Below are positions 31,356 through 39,744 of a stretch of 49,453 nt of DNA, in pieces (the first letter of the stretch is position 1; every line of letters starts with the position of its first letter). This DNA is from Natronorubrum halalkaliphilum (GTDB lineage Archaea; Halobacteriota; Halobacteria; Halobacteriales; Natrialbaceae), in NCBI RefSeq assembly GCF_009834785.1, contig NZ_WUYX01000051.1, positions 230 to 49,682 of the forward strand. The letters are read 5' to 3'. The notes under the pieces were generated by a model. The model did not search any database, was not told the DNA's origin, and saw only the letters and a list, made by a program, of their open reading frames with translations. The position numbers were made by a program, and so were the translations under genes.

Positions 31356-31428
31356 GTCCGGGTGCGAGAATCGAACCCGCGTCTCAGCCTCCACAAGGCT
31401 GAAGGATAACCACTACCCCAACCCGGAC
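31356..31428 (-). tRNA. tRNA-His (anticodon GTG)
   Basis: A 73-base gene on the minus strand. The anticodon arm is CAGCC-TTGTGGA-GGCTG with GTG. The acceptor GTCCGGGT pairs over eight positions with ACCCGGAC, consistent with a genome-encoded G(-1) opposite C73, the identity mark of tRNA-His. The T arm contains GGGTTCGATTCTC. CCA is not encoded. Confidence 0.96.
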
Positions 31429-31610
31429 ACGCTTACACCCTGAATTAGGAGCGGTTGGACTCAAATACGTTACGACTCGAGTACGACCCTGTGCGAGTCC
31501 GTACCGCGGGTTCGGCTGTGTTACCGGCTGCGTGCCGACGACGGCGGTCCGTGACCCACGGCTCACGACCGGGACGTTTTTCGGCACACAGCCTCTAGGA
31601 GCACCAACGC

Positions 31611-32066
31611 GTGGCTATCACCGATAAGATCTACATCAAGAATCACCGCCAGCTCAGCTCCCAGCTCGAGACGAACATCCCGAAGGGGGCGTTCAAAGGC
31701 GCGACGCTGGACATGCTCTTCCAGGGCGAGGGCCTCGAGAAACTCGACGACGCGACGCGGGATCGCGTGCTGGATTTCACGCAGGACTTCCTCGACTGTA
31801 ACTGCGACAACAACCCCTACTGTGGCTGCGCCGAGCGGAAGTTCATCCAGTATCTCCTCGAACTCCGCGCCCAGGGGCTAGGCCCGGACGCGATCGTCGA
31901 CGTGATGACCGACGACTACATGGTCTACGCCTACCCCGGTGACGTCCTCTCGTTTCTGGACAACGGCGTGCGCACGCTCGAGGCGGCCGAAGGACTCGCG
32001 CGGGTCGAAGGCGCAGACGAGAAACGCGACGAGATCCGACGGGAAAAACAGAACCTCGCGAGATAG
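31611..32066 (+). CDS. DUF5814 family protein
   Basis: A 151-residue acidic protein starting at GTG, matching the haloarchaeal DUF5814 family. Landmarks are 'ITDKIYIKNHRQLSSQLETNIPKGAF', a Cys cluster 'FLDCNCDNNPYCGCAERKFI' (four Cys, probably a metal site), 'GPDAIVDVMTDDYMVYAYPGDVLSFLDN' and a charged C-terminal helix. The domain is also found joined to superfamily II helicases in archaea (memory), so a nucleic-acid role is possible. It is monocistronic. Confidence 0.78.
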   Translation: MAITDKIYIKNHRQLSSQLETNIPKGAFKGATLDMLFQGEGLEKLDDATRDRVLDFTQDFLDCNCDNNPYCGCAERKFIQYLLELRAQGLGPDAIVDVMTDDYMVYAYPGDVLSFLDNGVRTLEAAEGLARVEGADEKRDEIRREKQNLAR

Positions 32067-32134
32067 GACGGCCGGTCCCCGGTTTCGGTTCGAGACCTGA
32101 GCGCCAGGGACGATACGTACAACTCTCAGCTCGG

Positions 32135-32557
32135 CTACCGCAGCGGATACGACTCGTCTTCGTCGTCTAACTCGTCGAGCAACAGCACCTCGTCTTCCTC
32201 CTCCTCGAGACGATCCTGCAGATCGTTGACGTACGCTTTGTACTCGTCGAGTTGCTCCCGGAGGTGTTCGGCCTCGAGTTCGAGACGCTCGTGTTCGCGA
32301 ATGAAGCGTTTCGGGACTTCGACGGTCGGCGGGAACGTTCGATCCTCGTCTCCGTCTCCGTCCCCGTCGGCCCCGCTGCGCGCTTCGAGTTCCGCCCGCG
32401 GAACGACTTCGACCTGACCGTCGTGTTCGACGAGTTGGTCGACGTAGTCCCGGAAGACCGCGGACAACGAGATGTCGCGCTCTGCGGCGATATCCTGGAG
32501 CGCCTCGAACGCGTCCTCGTTGACGCGAAACGAGATCGTCTTGTTCTTGTTGCCCAT
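32135..32557 (-). CDS. Ribbon-helix-helix protein with coiled coil
   Basis: A 140-residue putative DNA-binding protein. Residues 1-45 ('NKTISFRVNEDAFEALQDIAAERDISLSAVFRDYVDQLV') look like a CopG/Arc ribbon-helix-helix domain. A Gly/Asp linker follows, then 'EVPKRFIREHERLELEAEHLREQLDEYKAYVNDLQDRL', a heptad coiled coil, and an acidic tail. The ATG at 32557 was chosen because it begins at the ribbon. A dimeric repressor or chromosome-organising protein is plausible; targets unknown. Confidence 0.75.
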   Translation of the reverse strand: MGNKNKTISFRVNEDAFEALQDIAAERDISLSAVFRDYVDQLVEHDGQVEVVPRAELEARSGADGDGDGDEDRTFPPTVEVPKRFIREHERLELEAEHLREQLDEYKAYVNDLQDRLEEEEDEVLLLDELDDEDESYPLR

Positions 32558-32711
32558 CGATACCCGTACTCGTCGTTCATCGCACTTAACCATTTGTCAG
32601 ACGACGACCGCAGACCGCAGACCGCAGACCGAAGCGTCGCTCGGCGGTCCACGGCGGTCTCCGCCGGACCAGATAGGCTATCCGCCTCGAGACCCAATTT
32701 CGCTCACGCCT

Positions 32712-33677
32712 ATGCTCACCGACACGCCGGGAATCCACCACGTAACGGGTCTCGTCGGGGACGCCCAAGAGGCGATCGAGTTCTACGGGGGCGTCCTCGG
32801 ATTGCGGCTCGTCACGCAGACGGTAAACTACGAGGACATCCTCCAGCACCACCTCTACTTCGGCGATGCGGCCGGAACACCCGGCACGGTGCTGACACAG
32901 TTTCCGGACCCCCATGGCGACGCCGGCCGCGTGGGGACCCCGCAGGTGGCCTCGGCCGCGTTCGTCGTCCCGGACGACGCACTCGAGTACTGGCGGACCC
33001 GACTCGAGAGCCACGACATCGCAGTCGAAGACCCTATCGATCGATTCGACGAGCGAACACTCCGACTCGAGGATCCGGTCGGAACACAACTCGAACTCGT
33101 CGGGGGGTCGCCGGCGACGGTCGACCGTGCCGGCGTCGAGCCGTGGGCGGAGGGGCCGGTTCCCGTAGCCGAAGCGGTCCGCGGGATTCACGGCGTCTCC
33201 CTTCTGTCGGTCAACCCCTACGCGACGGCGGGTACCCTCGAGACCCTGGGCTTCGAGCACGAAGCGGAAGCCGATGATCGGATCCGGTACCGAGCGTCGG
33301 GCGCTCGAGCCGCGGTCGTCGATATCCTCGATCGGGACGCGTCGTTCGGTCGCGAGGGGCCGGGAACGTTCCATCACGTCGCGGTGTCGGTCGAGAGCGA
33401 AGAGGACCTCTACGAGTGGCGCGAACTCTTCGACGAGCGCGACTACGACGTTTCCAGAGTCAAGGATCGCCACTTCTTCCACTCACTGTACGTTCGCGAA
33501 CCGGGCGGTGTGCTCTTCGAACTGGCGACCGAGACCGACGGCGTCGCAGCGAGCGGACCGGACGGCGGACCCGGTGAGTCGCTCTACCTGCCCGACTGGT
33601 TCGAGCAGGACCGCGATCTGGTCGAGAGCCAACTTCCGGAACTGACGGCCCCGGCGCCGAACGAGAGCGGGCGATGA
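32712..33677 (+). CDS. Ring-cleaving dioxygenase of the VOC family
   Basis: A 321-residue, two-module vicinal oxygen chelate enzyme like Bacillus MhqO/MhqE (putative extradiol ring-cleaving dioxygenases for quinones). It opens 'GIHHVTGLVGDAQEAIEFYGGVLGLRLV' with the first metal His; the second half has 'GIHGVSLLSVNPYATAGTLETLGF', 'FHHVAVSVES' and 'PGGVLFELATETDG' with the ligand Glu. The ATG at 32712 starts exactly at the domain. Its stop overlaps the next start by four bases (ATGA), so the two genes are translationally coupled. Confidence 0.9.
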   Translation: MLTDTPGIHHVTGLVGDAQEAIEFYGGVLGLRLVTQTVNYEDILQHHLYFGDAAGTPGTVLTQFPDPHGDAGRVGTPQVASAAFVVPDDALEYWRTRLESHDIAVEDPIDRFDERTLRLEDPVGTQLELVGGSPATVDRAGVEPWAEGPVPVAEAVRGIHGVSLLSVNPYATAGTLETLGFEHEAEADDRIRYRASGARAAVVDILDRDASFGREGPGTFHHVAVSVESEEDLYEWRELFDERDYDVSRVKDRHFFHSLYVREPGGVLFELATETDGVAASGPDGGPGESLYLPDWFEQDRDLVESQLPELTAPAPNESGR

Positions 33678-34351
33678 CGGATGCGGATCGCTCGATGGGT
33701 TCCGTCTCGGGACCCCACGCCGGACAGCCGCTGGTCGCCGCCGGCGCGCCCGCTCTGGGTGCAGACGCCGCGTTGATTCTCTGCCACGGCCGCGGCGCGA
33801 CGGCACAGGGAGTCATCAATCTCCTCGAGCCGACCTATCGCCACGGACTTGCCGTCCTCGCCCCGCAGGCCGAACGGAGTCGCTGGTATCCGCGCCCGGC
33901 GACCGCGCCGCGAGAGACCAACGAGCCCTGGCTCTCCTCGAGCGTCGACTGCGTCGACGCCGCACTCGAGCGAGCGCGAGCGATCGACGTCCCGCCCGAG
34001 CGGACCGTCATCGGGGGCTTCTCGCAGGGCGCGTGCGTCGCGGCGGAGTTCGTGCGGCGCAACCCGACTCGGTACGGCGGGCTCGTCGTCCTCTCGGGAA
34101 CGCTCCCCGGTTCGCCCGAAGAGCTCGGATCGACCGCTATCGACGGCTCGCTCGCGGGAACGCCGGTTCTCATCGGCTACGGCGCGGACGATCCCCACGT
34201 CGATCACGAACGGGTCACCGAGACGGCTCGCGTCCTTGAGGACGCAGCCGCCGCGGTCGACGAGCGACGCTATCCGGAGACGGGCCACGAAGTCACCGAC
34301 GACGAGTTCGAGGCGGTCGGTGCGATGGTCGAACGCGTTCTCGAGGACTGA
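33674..34351 (+). CDS. Phospholipase/carboxylesterase-type alpha/beta hydrolase
   Basis: A 225-residue serine hydrolase like Bacillus MhqD. The nucleophile elbow is 'IGGFSQGACVA' (Gly-x-Ser-x-Gly), preceded by the oxyanion region 'LILCHGRGATAQG'. The catalytic Asp is in 'GYGADDPHV' and the His in 'ETGHEVTDDE'. Its gene overlaps the dioxygenase gene, as in bacterial mhq operons responding to quinone and electrophile stress; a similar detoxification role is inference. Confidence 0.9.
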   Translation: MTDADRSMGSVSGPHAGQPLVAAGAPALGADAALILCHGRGATAQGVINLLEPTYRHGLAVLAPQAERSRWYPRPATAPRETNEPWLSSSVDCVDAALERARAIDVPPERTVIGGFSQGACVAAEFVRRNPTRYGGLVVLSGTLPGSPEELGSTAIDGSLAGTPVLIGYGADDPHVDHERVTETARVLEDAAAAVDERRYPETGHEVTDDEFEAVGAMVERVLED

Positions 34352-34405
34352 GCCCGACTACTGGCCCGCTGAACGACGGTTGTGACTCCGGATCACCGCG
34401 TCCTC

Positions 34406-34900
34406 TCATCTCGAGTCGGGGGCCAGCCCCTTCTCCGAAAGCTCCGCGAGCGCGTCGTCGCTCTTCTCGAGCCCCTCGAGTCCCATCCCCTCGAGAACGT
34501 GCGCCGCCTTCGTGAACTGGATCTCCTCGTAGTCGACGACCTGAACGCGATTGCCCCACGGATCGCGAAACTCGAGTCCGGGGACGTCGAGTCGGTCGAT
34601 ATCGAGGACCTCCAGTCGGTCGGGCACCAGAGCCGCGTCGTCGACGACGAGGCCGAAGTGACGGGCGTCGTCGGTTTCCGCGCTCGCTGTCGCCGCGTCG
34701 GTCTCCGCGAGCGCGATGAATTGATCGCCCATGTCGAGAAACGCCTTCGTCTCGCTTCGACTCCGCAGGTCGAACGCGAACAGCGACCCGTAAAAATCGA
34801 GGGCGTCGTCGATGTCGCCGACTTCGAGTGCAACGTGATTCAGTCCGACGAGGCGAGCGCGATCGTCGTCATCGTCGCGGGGAGCGTCCGTCTCCAGCAT
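34406..34900 (-). CDS. VOC-family glyoxalase-like protein
   Basis: A 164-residue protein with one vicinal oxygen chelate module. Metal-site residues are in 'GLNHVALEVGDIDDALDFYGSLFAF' (His), 'MGDQFIALAE' and 'RHFGLVVDD' (His), and 'LEFRDPWGNRVQVVDYEEIQF' near the fourth strand. A C-terminal helix 'VLEGMGLEGLEKSDDALAELSEKGL' is typical of haloarchaeal members. It converges with the hydrolase gene. The reaction is unknown. Confidence 0.85.
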   Translation of the reverse strand: MLETDAPRDDDDDRARLVGLNHVALEVGDIDDALDFYGSLFAFDLRSRSETKAFLDMGDQFIALAETDAATASAETDDARHFGLVVDDAALVPDRLEVLDIDRLDVPGLEFRDPWGNRVQVVDYEEIQFTKAAHVLEGMGLEGLEKSDDALAELSEKGLAPDSR

Positions 34901-35025
34901 AGCACACCGTACGGGATGCTCCCCGGTAACGGCTGTGCTGGCAGTCCCTGGATCGTACTCTCGGCTCTTCGATAGCGGCGACCGACGAAAAGAATACCAG
35001 ACCGAAACGGCGACCGAGCGCCGTC

Positions 35026-35664
35026 TCAGGCCGGCGCTTCGGCGTCGCTCTCGACGTCTTCGAGCTGCTCGAGCGCTTGAATCACGTCGTTGCGGTAGTT
35101 GATGACGGGCGAGTCGTATCGCTTGCGGGCCATCTGGGCGTACTCGTTGGTGGGTGCCGTGGAGGCGCTTTCCGGCGCTTCCTGTTCGGCTTCCCACTCC
35201 TCGAACGCCTCGATGCGATCGATGGTTCGCTCGGCGGTTTCGACGACCCAGCGGTCGCGGGTGGCGTCGTCGACGACGGCGATGGACTCCGGTCGAACGG
35301 AGACGTTGACGCTGCCGTCTTCGGTTTCGTAGGTTCGCGGTTTGCCGACGATGGCGACGTACGCTGGCGGCTCCGTGTCACGGAGGACCGCGGCGGCCTC
35401 GGGCTGGTACTGGCCGGCGTAGACGAAGAACGTCCCCGTCGGATCGACGACGCGGCCGCGCCAGTACTCGCTGTCCTCGCCCACGTCTTCGGTCTCGGTC
35501 AGCGTTCCGACGATGAACACGCGGTTCGCGCGGTCCCCGGTCGGGAGGAGCGCGTAGTTGGGTGCGCGCTCGTCGTCGCTCTCTTTGAAGGTGTACGTCG
35601 AATCGTTGAATTCGGAGGCGAAGACGCGTCGGGCGACTTCGCGGGTGAGTTCTGACTGGCTCAT
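35026..35664 (-). CDS. rpap3: RPA-associated protein
   Basis: A 212-residue archaeal RPA-associated protein with an OB-like fold (COG3390). Features are 'SELTREVARRVFASEFNDST', 'YALLPTGDRANRVFIVGTLTETEDVG', 'YWRGRVVDPTGTFFVYAGQYQPEA' and 'YVAIVGKPRTYE'. In Haloferax such proteins partner one specific RPA. Its ATG lies one base beyond the rpa3 stop, so the two are cotranscribed. The '3' in the name rests on pairing with an RPA of single-OB plus zinc-finger form. Confidence 0.88.
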   Translation of the reverse strand: MSQSELTREVARRVFASEFNDSTYTFKESDDERAPNYALLPTGDRANRVFIVGTLTETEDVGEDSEYWRGRVVDPTGTFFVYAGQYQPEAAAVLRDTEPPAYVAIVGKPRTYETEDGSVNVSVRPESIAVVDDATRDRWVVETAERTIDRIEAFEEWEAEQEAPESASTAPTNEYAQMARKRYDSPVINYRNDVIQALEQLEDVESDAEAPA

Positions 35665-35665
35665 G

Positions 35666-36595
35666 TCACATCGACCTCGCTTTGATCAGCAGCTGTTCAG
35701 CATCGGCCGGCCCGTCGAGTTCTTCGACGTCGTCGGCCAGGACGTAGCGGCCGAACGTCGGCCCCTCGATGCGGTAGTAAGTGCCCACGATATCGTCCAT
35801 GATCTCGTCGGCGACGATGGTCGTGTCCAGGGCGTCCATCGCCATCTCCTTGGCTTCCTCCAGGCTCAGTCCGGTTAGGTCCTCAGTGGCTTCCTTGTCG
35901 AAGATGACCTCGTGGGCGTCGATGCCGTCGTCGACGACGGCCTTGATGCGGAGGTCGAACTCGCCCTCGACGTCGCCGTGTTCGTTACAGCGACCGTTCT
36001 GGAGGACGCGGGTACAGTCCTCTTTCGGGCAGCGCTTGATGAGCCCGCTGCCGCTTTGCATGTCCACGAGTGCGCCTTCGATCTCGCTCGTGTCGTCGCC
36101 GACCTCGAGCTCCTCGTCGAGTTCTTCGATCACCGTCGTCGAGTTGAGTTTGACGGAGTACCGGCCCTGGTACTCGTCGGTGACGACGTTCCGAAGTTCG
36201 TAGACGCCGCCTTCCTCGAGCGTGGGCAGGTCGGATTTGGCCCACTTGGTGAACTTGATCGTTCCCGTCGGGTCGCCCAGCAGGCCGACCTGCGCGACGG
36301 AGTCGCTCCGGGGATCCCAGAGTTCGATGACCTTCGCGGTGAGGTCGATCCACTGCTCTGGCTCGTCGACGTCCTCGACGTTCGCGGCCTCGCTGCCGCC
36401 CCGCGAGATGTCCTCGCGCTCGAGGTCTGCTTCCTCTAAGTAGTGGTTGGTGACGCTCCGACGGGCTTCGTCCATCGGGACTTTGTACTCGTCGACGAGC
36501 GTCGTCAGGCGCTCCTCGACGTCCTCGACGGAGACGTCGATGTGGTCCGAAAACTGGTCATGTATGTCGTCTGCGTGCTGTCGTACGTCGCTCAT
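35666..36595 (-). CDS. rpa3: Replication protein A, single OB fold plus zinc finger
   Basis: A 309-residue single-stranded DNA-binding protein. The N-terminal helical part ('DIHDQFSDHIDVSVEDVEERLTTLV') precedes one OB fold (about 80-160, 'AKVIELWDPRSDSVAQVGLLGDPTGTIKFTKWA'), then a zinc finger 'CPKEDCTRVLQNGRCNEHG' (three Cys and one His, about 200-218) and a C-terminal domain. The composition resembles haloarchaeal Rpa3 rather than the longer multi-OB Rpa1. It acts in replication and repair. It has both a Shine-Dalgarno (GGAGG, nine bases before ATG) and a strong TATA box. Confidence 0.9.
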   Translation of the reverse strand: MSDVRQHADDIHDQFSDHIDVSVEDVEERLTTLVDEYKVPMDEARRSVTNHYLEEADLEREDISRGGSEAANVEDVDEPEQWIDLTAKVIELWDPRSDSVAQVGLLGDPTGTIKFTKWAKSDLPTLEEGGVYELRNVVTDEYQGRYSVKLNSTTVIEELDEELEVGDDTSEIEGALVDMQSGSGLIKRCPKEDCTRVLQNGRCNEHGDVEGEFDLRIKAVVDDGIDAHEVIFDKEATEDLTGLSLEEAKEMAMDALDTTIVADEIMDDIVGTYYRIEGPTFGRYVLADDVEELDGPADAEQLLIKARSM

Positions 36596-36604
36596 TGTGT
36601 CACG

Positions 36605-36609
36605 CCTCC
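36605..36609 (-). promoter_or_regulatory. Shine-Dalgarno sequence of rpa3
   Basis: GGAGG on the minus strand, nine bases before the rpa3 ATG, confirms the start at 36595. With the TATA box at 36655-36662 it predicts a leader of roughly 35-40 bases, unlike the leaderless genes nearby. Confidence 0.65.
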
Positions 36610-36654
36610 TCTTTCGTGTTCACTGGGAGGCATACCTCGGTTCGCGCCCAACAG

Positions 36655-36662
36655 TATTTAAA
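36655..36662 (-). promoter_or_regulatory. TATA box of the rpa3-rpap3 operon
   Basis: TTTAAATA on the minus strand, about 60 bases before the rpa3 ATG. Because the sequence is close to palindromic (TATTTAAA on the plus strand), it could also drive the DUF7091-type gene at 36788. Confidence 0.6.
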
Positions 36663-36787
36663 GTACCGGGGCCGCAGTGAAAGTGAACATCGGCGGTCTA
36701 AACCGGGGAGGAAGCGACGGTCCGTCGGTCCGTGCAGCTTGCATCTCGGCGACGGGACTATGTGGGCCGCGACCCAACGAATCGATA

Positions 36788-37099
36788 ATGGCGGATCGTC
36801 GTCGGCTCGAGCGGTTCCTTCGCTCGAAGCTCCAGGAGGCTGGCGAGCAGTACGAACAGGTTCGCGGATCGACGGACGAACAGCTCGCGGAGGCGCGAAA
36901 GGCCTACGAAGTCGCGAAAAACGCTCGCAGTCTCCCCTCGGACGAGGCGGGACGGGCGAAGATCGTCTGCCGTCGCTACGCCGAGCAGCGCGCGGCCATG
37001 CTCGACGACCAGTACCGGCCGGCCTGCTACGAGGAGGGCCATCCCGACTGCGAGGGCTGTGCCGAAGACGTACAGGAAGGACGGATCGAAACCTGGTGA
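36788..37099 (+). CDS. Small DUF7091-like protein with Cys-rich end
   Basis: A 103-residue haloarchaeal protein. 'ADRRRLERFLRSKLQEAGEQYEQVRGS...LAEARKAYEVAKNARSLPSDEAGRAKIVCRRYAEQRAA' forms two amphipathic helices, and the end 'RPACYEEGHPDCEGCAEDV' has three Cys and one His that could bind zinc. I place it in the DUF7091-type family from memory. The ATG at 36788 was selected over the GTG at 36677, whose extra residues look non-coding. It is divergent from rpa3. Confidence 0.72.
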   Translation: MADRRRLERFLRSKLQEAGEQYEQVRGSTDEQLAEARKAYEVAKNARSLPSDEAGRAKIVCRRYAEQRAAMLDDQYRPACYEEGHPDCEGCAEDVQEGRIETW

Positions 37100-37193
37100 G
37101 CGGCGAGCGAATCTCGCCGGGGGCTCGCTACAGTTCAAAGTTCACGACGGTATCGGGCGATTCCCGATCGTCTCTCTGTATTGCTATTCGTCC

Positions 37194-37442
37194 CTATTCG
37201 CCCCTCTCTGCCTCGTCGTCCGCAGCCGTGACGACCCGCTCGAGTTCCCTTCGTTCACCGTCCTCGTACAGGTAGGTCGTCTCCGGCTCTTCGTCCGTCG
37301 TCCGGCGGTGGCTCCCGTCGCAAAAGGGAAACGAGTCCGAGAGTCCGCACTGACAGATCGCGACGTCTCCCTTTTCGTCGTCGATATCGGCGGGGTCCAG
37401 CTTCCGCGGCCCCGTCGCCTCGAGTTCGACCAATCGTGTCAT
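37194..37442 (-). CDS. CDGSH iron-sulfur domain protein
   Basis: An 82-residue protein with the CDGSH [2Fe-2S] motif: 'CQCGLSDSFPFCDGSH', three Cys and one His as in mitoNEET-type proteins. The redox-active, labile cluster could serve electron or cluster transfer. The N-terminus 'TRLVELEATGPRKLDPADIDDEKGDVAI' is the usual strand before the motif, and the tail is acidic. It is divergent from the small membrane protein gene at 37585. Confidence 0.92.
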   Translation of the reverse strand: MTRLVELEATGPRKLDPADIDDEKGDVAICQCGLSDSFPFCDGSHRRTTDEEPETTYLYEDGERRELERVVTAADDEAERGE

Positions 37443-37584
37443 AGCCGTCGGTTCGGGCGAGGTGATGAAAAGCGCGGCGGCGATCGAACGGATTTTGTTC
37501 CGAGTGGCGGGCGGTCGATACGGCCCCGACCGTCGTGACGCAAGCTACTTGGGTCCCGTTCGTCATTTCGGCGTACGGAATAGC

Positions 37585-37878
37585 ATGAGTTTCCACGAGA
37601 CAGGAACGTCGGTCGCCATCGCACTCACCCTCGTCAAGACGCTGATCCTGCTCGTGGGCAGTTTCATCACCTACTTTTCGTTCAAAGCCTACCGCCGAAC
37701 CCGACAGCGTGCGCTCGGCTATCTCACCGCCGGGTTCGGTCTCGTCACCCTCGGACTGGTGCTCGCCGGCCTGCTCTACGAACTGCTCGGCGTCTCGCTG
37801 ATGACCGGGATCCTCCTCGAGAGCGTTCTCATGCTCGTCGGATTTCTCATCATCGCGTACTCGCTGTACGTTACGTAG
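37585..37878 (+). CDS. DUF7521-type membrane protein
   Basis: A 97-residue haloarchaeal protein with three hydrophobic helices (about 8-30, 43-63, 70-94). The conserved-looking core is 'LVKTLILLVGSFITYFSFKAYRRTRQRALGYLTAGFGLVTLG', which I associate with the DUF7521 family often encoded beside winged-helix regulators. No regulator is adjacent here. Function unknown. Confidence 0.72.
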   Translation: MSFHETGTSVAIALTLVKTLILLVGSFITYFSFKAYRRTRQRALGYLTAGFGLVTLGLVLAGLLYELLGVSLMTGILLESVLMLVGFLIIAYSLYVT

Positions 37879-37953
37879 CCTCGCCGTCCGTCCCGGTCGC
37901 CGCGACGGTGCTGTCACCGACGGACACCGCCGACGCTCGACTGGGACAACTAA

Positions 37954-38060
37954 TACTGTTGAACAGAACGACGTGAATCCGATCGGTTTGCTGGGGGCGT
38001 CACCGTGGGCGGCGACCCCGAATTCACGATCGGCTTCGTATTGACTGCTGTCCAACAGTA
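37954..38060 (-). mobile_element. MITE, family 1, copy 2 (107 bp)
   Basis: A 107-bp element with terminal repeats TACTGTTGAACAG / CTGTCCAACAGTA and a perfect TAA duplication (37951-37953 and 38061-38063). It matches the copy at 10198-10305 when reversed. It ends 30 bases before the methyltransferase start codon, so it occupies that gene's promoter position. Confidence 0.88.
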
Positions 38061-38090
38061 TAAGGAACTGGCTCCCGCGAGCACTACCCA

Positions 38091-38687
38091 GTGACTGGTG
38101 AGGACTCCCGACGAGCGAACGAACACGCTCCGCACGCCACCGCTCGGTCAGGCGAGCGACTGCCACCGGTCGTGCGGTCGTTCGTCGACGATCATCCCGC
38201 GGGGCGTGCACTCGACGTCGCCACCGGAACCGGCCGGAACGCGCTCGTCCTCGCCGAACGCGGTTGGACCGTCGACGCCGTCGATATCTCGAGCGCGCAA
38301 TTGACCCGCGCCCGCGAACGGGCCGCGGACCGTTCGGTGACCGTCAACTGGATCCTGGCCGACGTCGACAGCTACGGCTTTCCCGACGGCGTCTACGATC
38401 TGGTTACGGTGCGTTTCTTCGACGCGCGTAACCGACTGCCGGCGCTGATCGCTTCCCTCGCTCCCGGGGGCGTCCTCTGGTACGAACACTACCTCGAGTC
38501 GCCGGCGGGCGAATCGGGTCCGGGGGATTCCTACCGGTTCGAGCCGAACGAACTCCTGACGGCGTGTTCGGCGCTGACGATCCTCTACTACGCCGAGTAT
38601 CGCGTTGACGGCGAGCCCCGCGTGACACTGGTCGCGCGCAACGAAGACGACGTCTCGCGGTGGCGGCCACAACTCTCGCCAGACTGA
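38091..38687 (+). CDS. Class I SAM-dependent methyltransferase
   Basis: A 198-residue methyltransferase starting at GTG. Motif I is 'ALDVATGTGRNALVLAERG', then 'VDAVDISSAQLTRARERA' (acidic residue binding the SAM ribose), 'WILADVDSYGFPDGVYDLVTVRFFDAR' (motif II/III), and 'LAPGGVLWYEHYL'. It resembles TehB-type tellurite/thiopurine-like methyltransferases, but the substrate is not defined. A MITE sits 30 bases upstream, so its natural promoter has been displaced or replaced. Confidence 0.87.
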   Translation: MTGEDSRRANEHAPHATARSGERLPPVVRSFVDDHPAGRALDVATGTGRNALVLAERGWTVDAVDISSAQLTRARERAADRSVTVNWILADVDSYGFPDGVYDLVTVRFFDARNRLPALIASLAPGGVLWYEHYLESPAGESGPGDSYRFEPNELLTACSALTILYYAEYRVDGEPRVTLVARNEDDVSRWRPQLSPD

Positions 38688-38862
38688 TGCGGGTGCGGTT
38701 GATCCCGGCCCGAGGCCGCTCGTATCCCATCACGATTCAGGTACGTCGCTCGAGCAGACGGCGAGTTCCGGCGGGGCGAGGGCGGGCTATCGATCGCCAA
38801 CGCGACTGACTGTCGAGTTCACCGACAGCTTCATATCTTTCTGTCGCCACTACCGCAACACG

Positions 38863-39480
38863 ATGATGCTCCCGAGTCACGTCTTCAGTGGGATGATCCT
38901 CGCGTTGCCGCTCGTAGTCGTGGCTCCGGAGTTCGCTACCGTCGGACTCGTGGCCGGATTCCTCGGCGGCCTGTTCCCCGATCTGGACCTGTATGCCGGT
39001 CACCGGAAGACGCTCCACTATCCGGTGTACTACTCCGTCCTGGCGGCCGGAGCGGTTCTCGTCGCCCTGTTGGTTCCGTCACCGACGACGATCGCCGTGA
39101 CGTTCTTCCTGCTGGGGGCGGCCGTACACTGCGTTGCCGACATATTCGGGGGCGGACTGGAACTGCGTCCCTGGGAGGGGACCTCCGAACGGGCGGTGTA
39201 CGATCACTTTCACGGACGGTGGATCCCCCCGCGTCGAGTGATCCGCTACGACGGGGCCCTCGAGGACTTACTGCTGTCGACGGTTCTGGCTGTCCCGCTT
39301 TTCGTGCTGGTCGACGGCCCCCTACGATTCGTCGTCATCGGAACGCTACTCGTCGGGTGCACGTACACGGTCCTCCGTCGACGTCTCGCAACGGTCGCAA
39401 CGGTCCTCGTTCGGTTCCTGCCGGCCGCTGTGGTACCGTATCTCCCGTCACGATACGTCGTCGACGATCGCGTTCGATGA
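38863..39480 (+). CDS. YdjM-type membrane-bound metal-dependent hydrolase
   Basis: A 205-residue inner membrane protein of the YdjM/LexA-regulated metal-dependent hydrolase family. Motifs are 'PSHVFSGMILALPL' (His), 'AGFLGGLFPDLDLYAGHRKTLHYPVYYSV' (Asp, Asp, His, His) and 'AVHCVADIFGGGLELRPW' (His, Asp), the usual ligand set. Four to five hydrophobic helices surround them. In haloarchaea the enzymatic role is unproven. A broken relative lies at 43221-43553. Confidence 0.87.
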   Translation: MMLPSHVFSGMILALPLVVVAPEFATVGLVAGFLGGLFPDLDLYAGHRKTLHYPVYYSVLAAGAVLVALLVPSPTTIAVTFFLLGAAVHCVADIFGGGLELRPWEGTSERAVYDHFHGRWIPPRRVIRYDGALEDLLLSTVLAVPLFVLVDGPLRFVVIGTLLVGCTYTVLRRRLATVATVLVRFLPAAVVPYLPSRYVVDDRVR

Positions 39481-39744
39481 TCCGCCTGGGCCGTAGGAGT
39501 CAGCGGCGACTGGTCACGCACCGCCTTCTGGAATTCCCTTTCCTGTACTGATTCGGCCCTGTTGCAACTCGATGGCTGGCAGTGACTGTCTGCTGAGTGC
39601 AGAACATGTTTGTCATTAAATCTATATTTAATCCCGCTTATCGAGATGCATTGACCGGCAGTACCGAGATGATGATTAGGGACCCTTTGGAGGCCGTCGT
39701 CGAACAATCACCGATCCCCGGCCTCTCGTCTGGAGACAGCGCGT

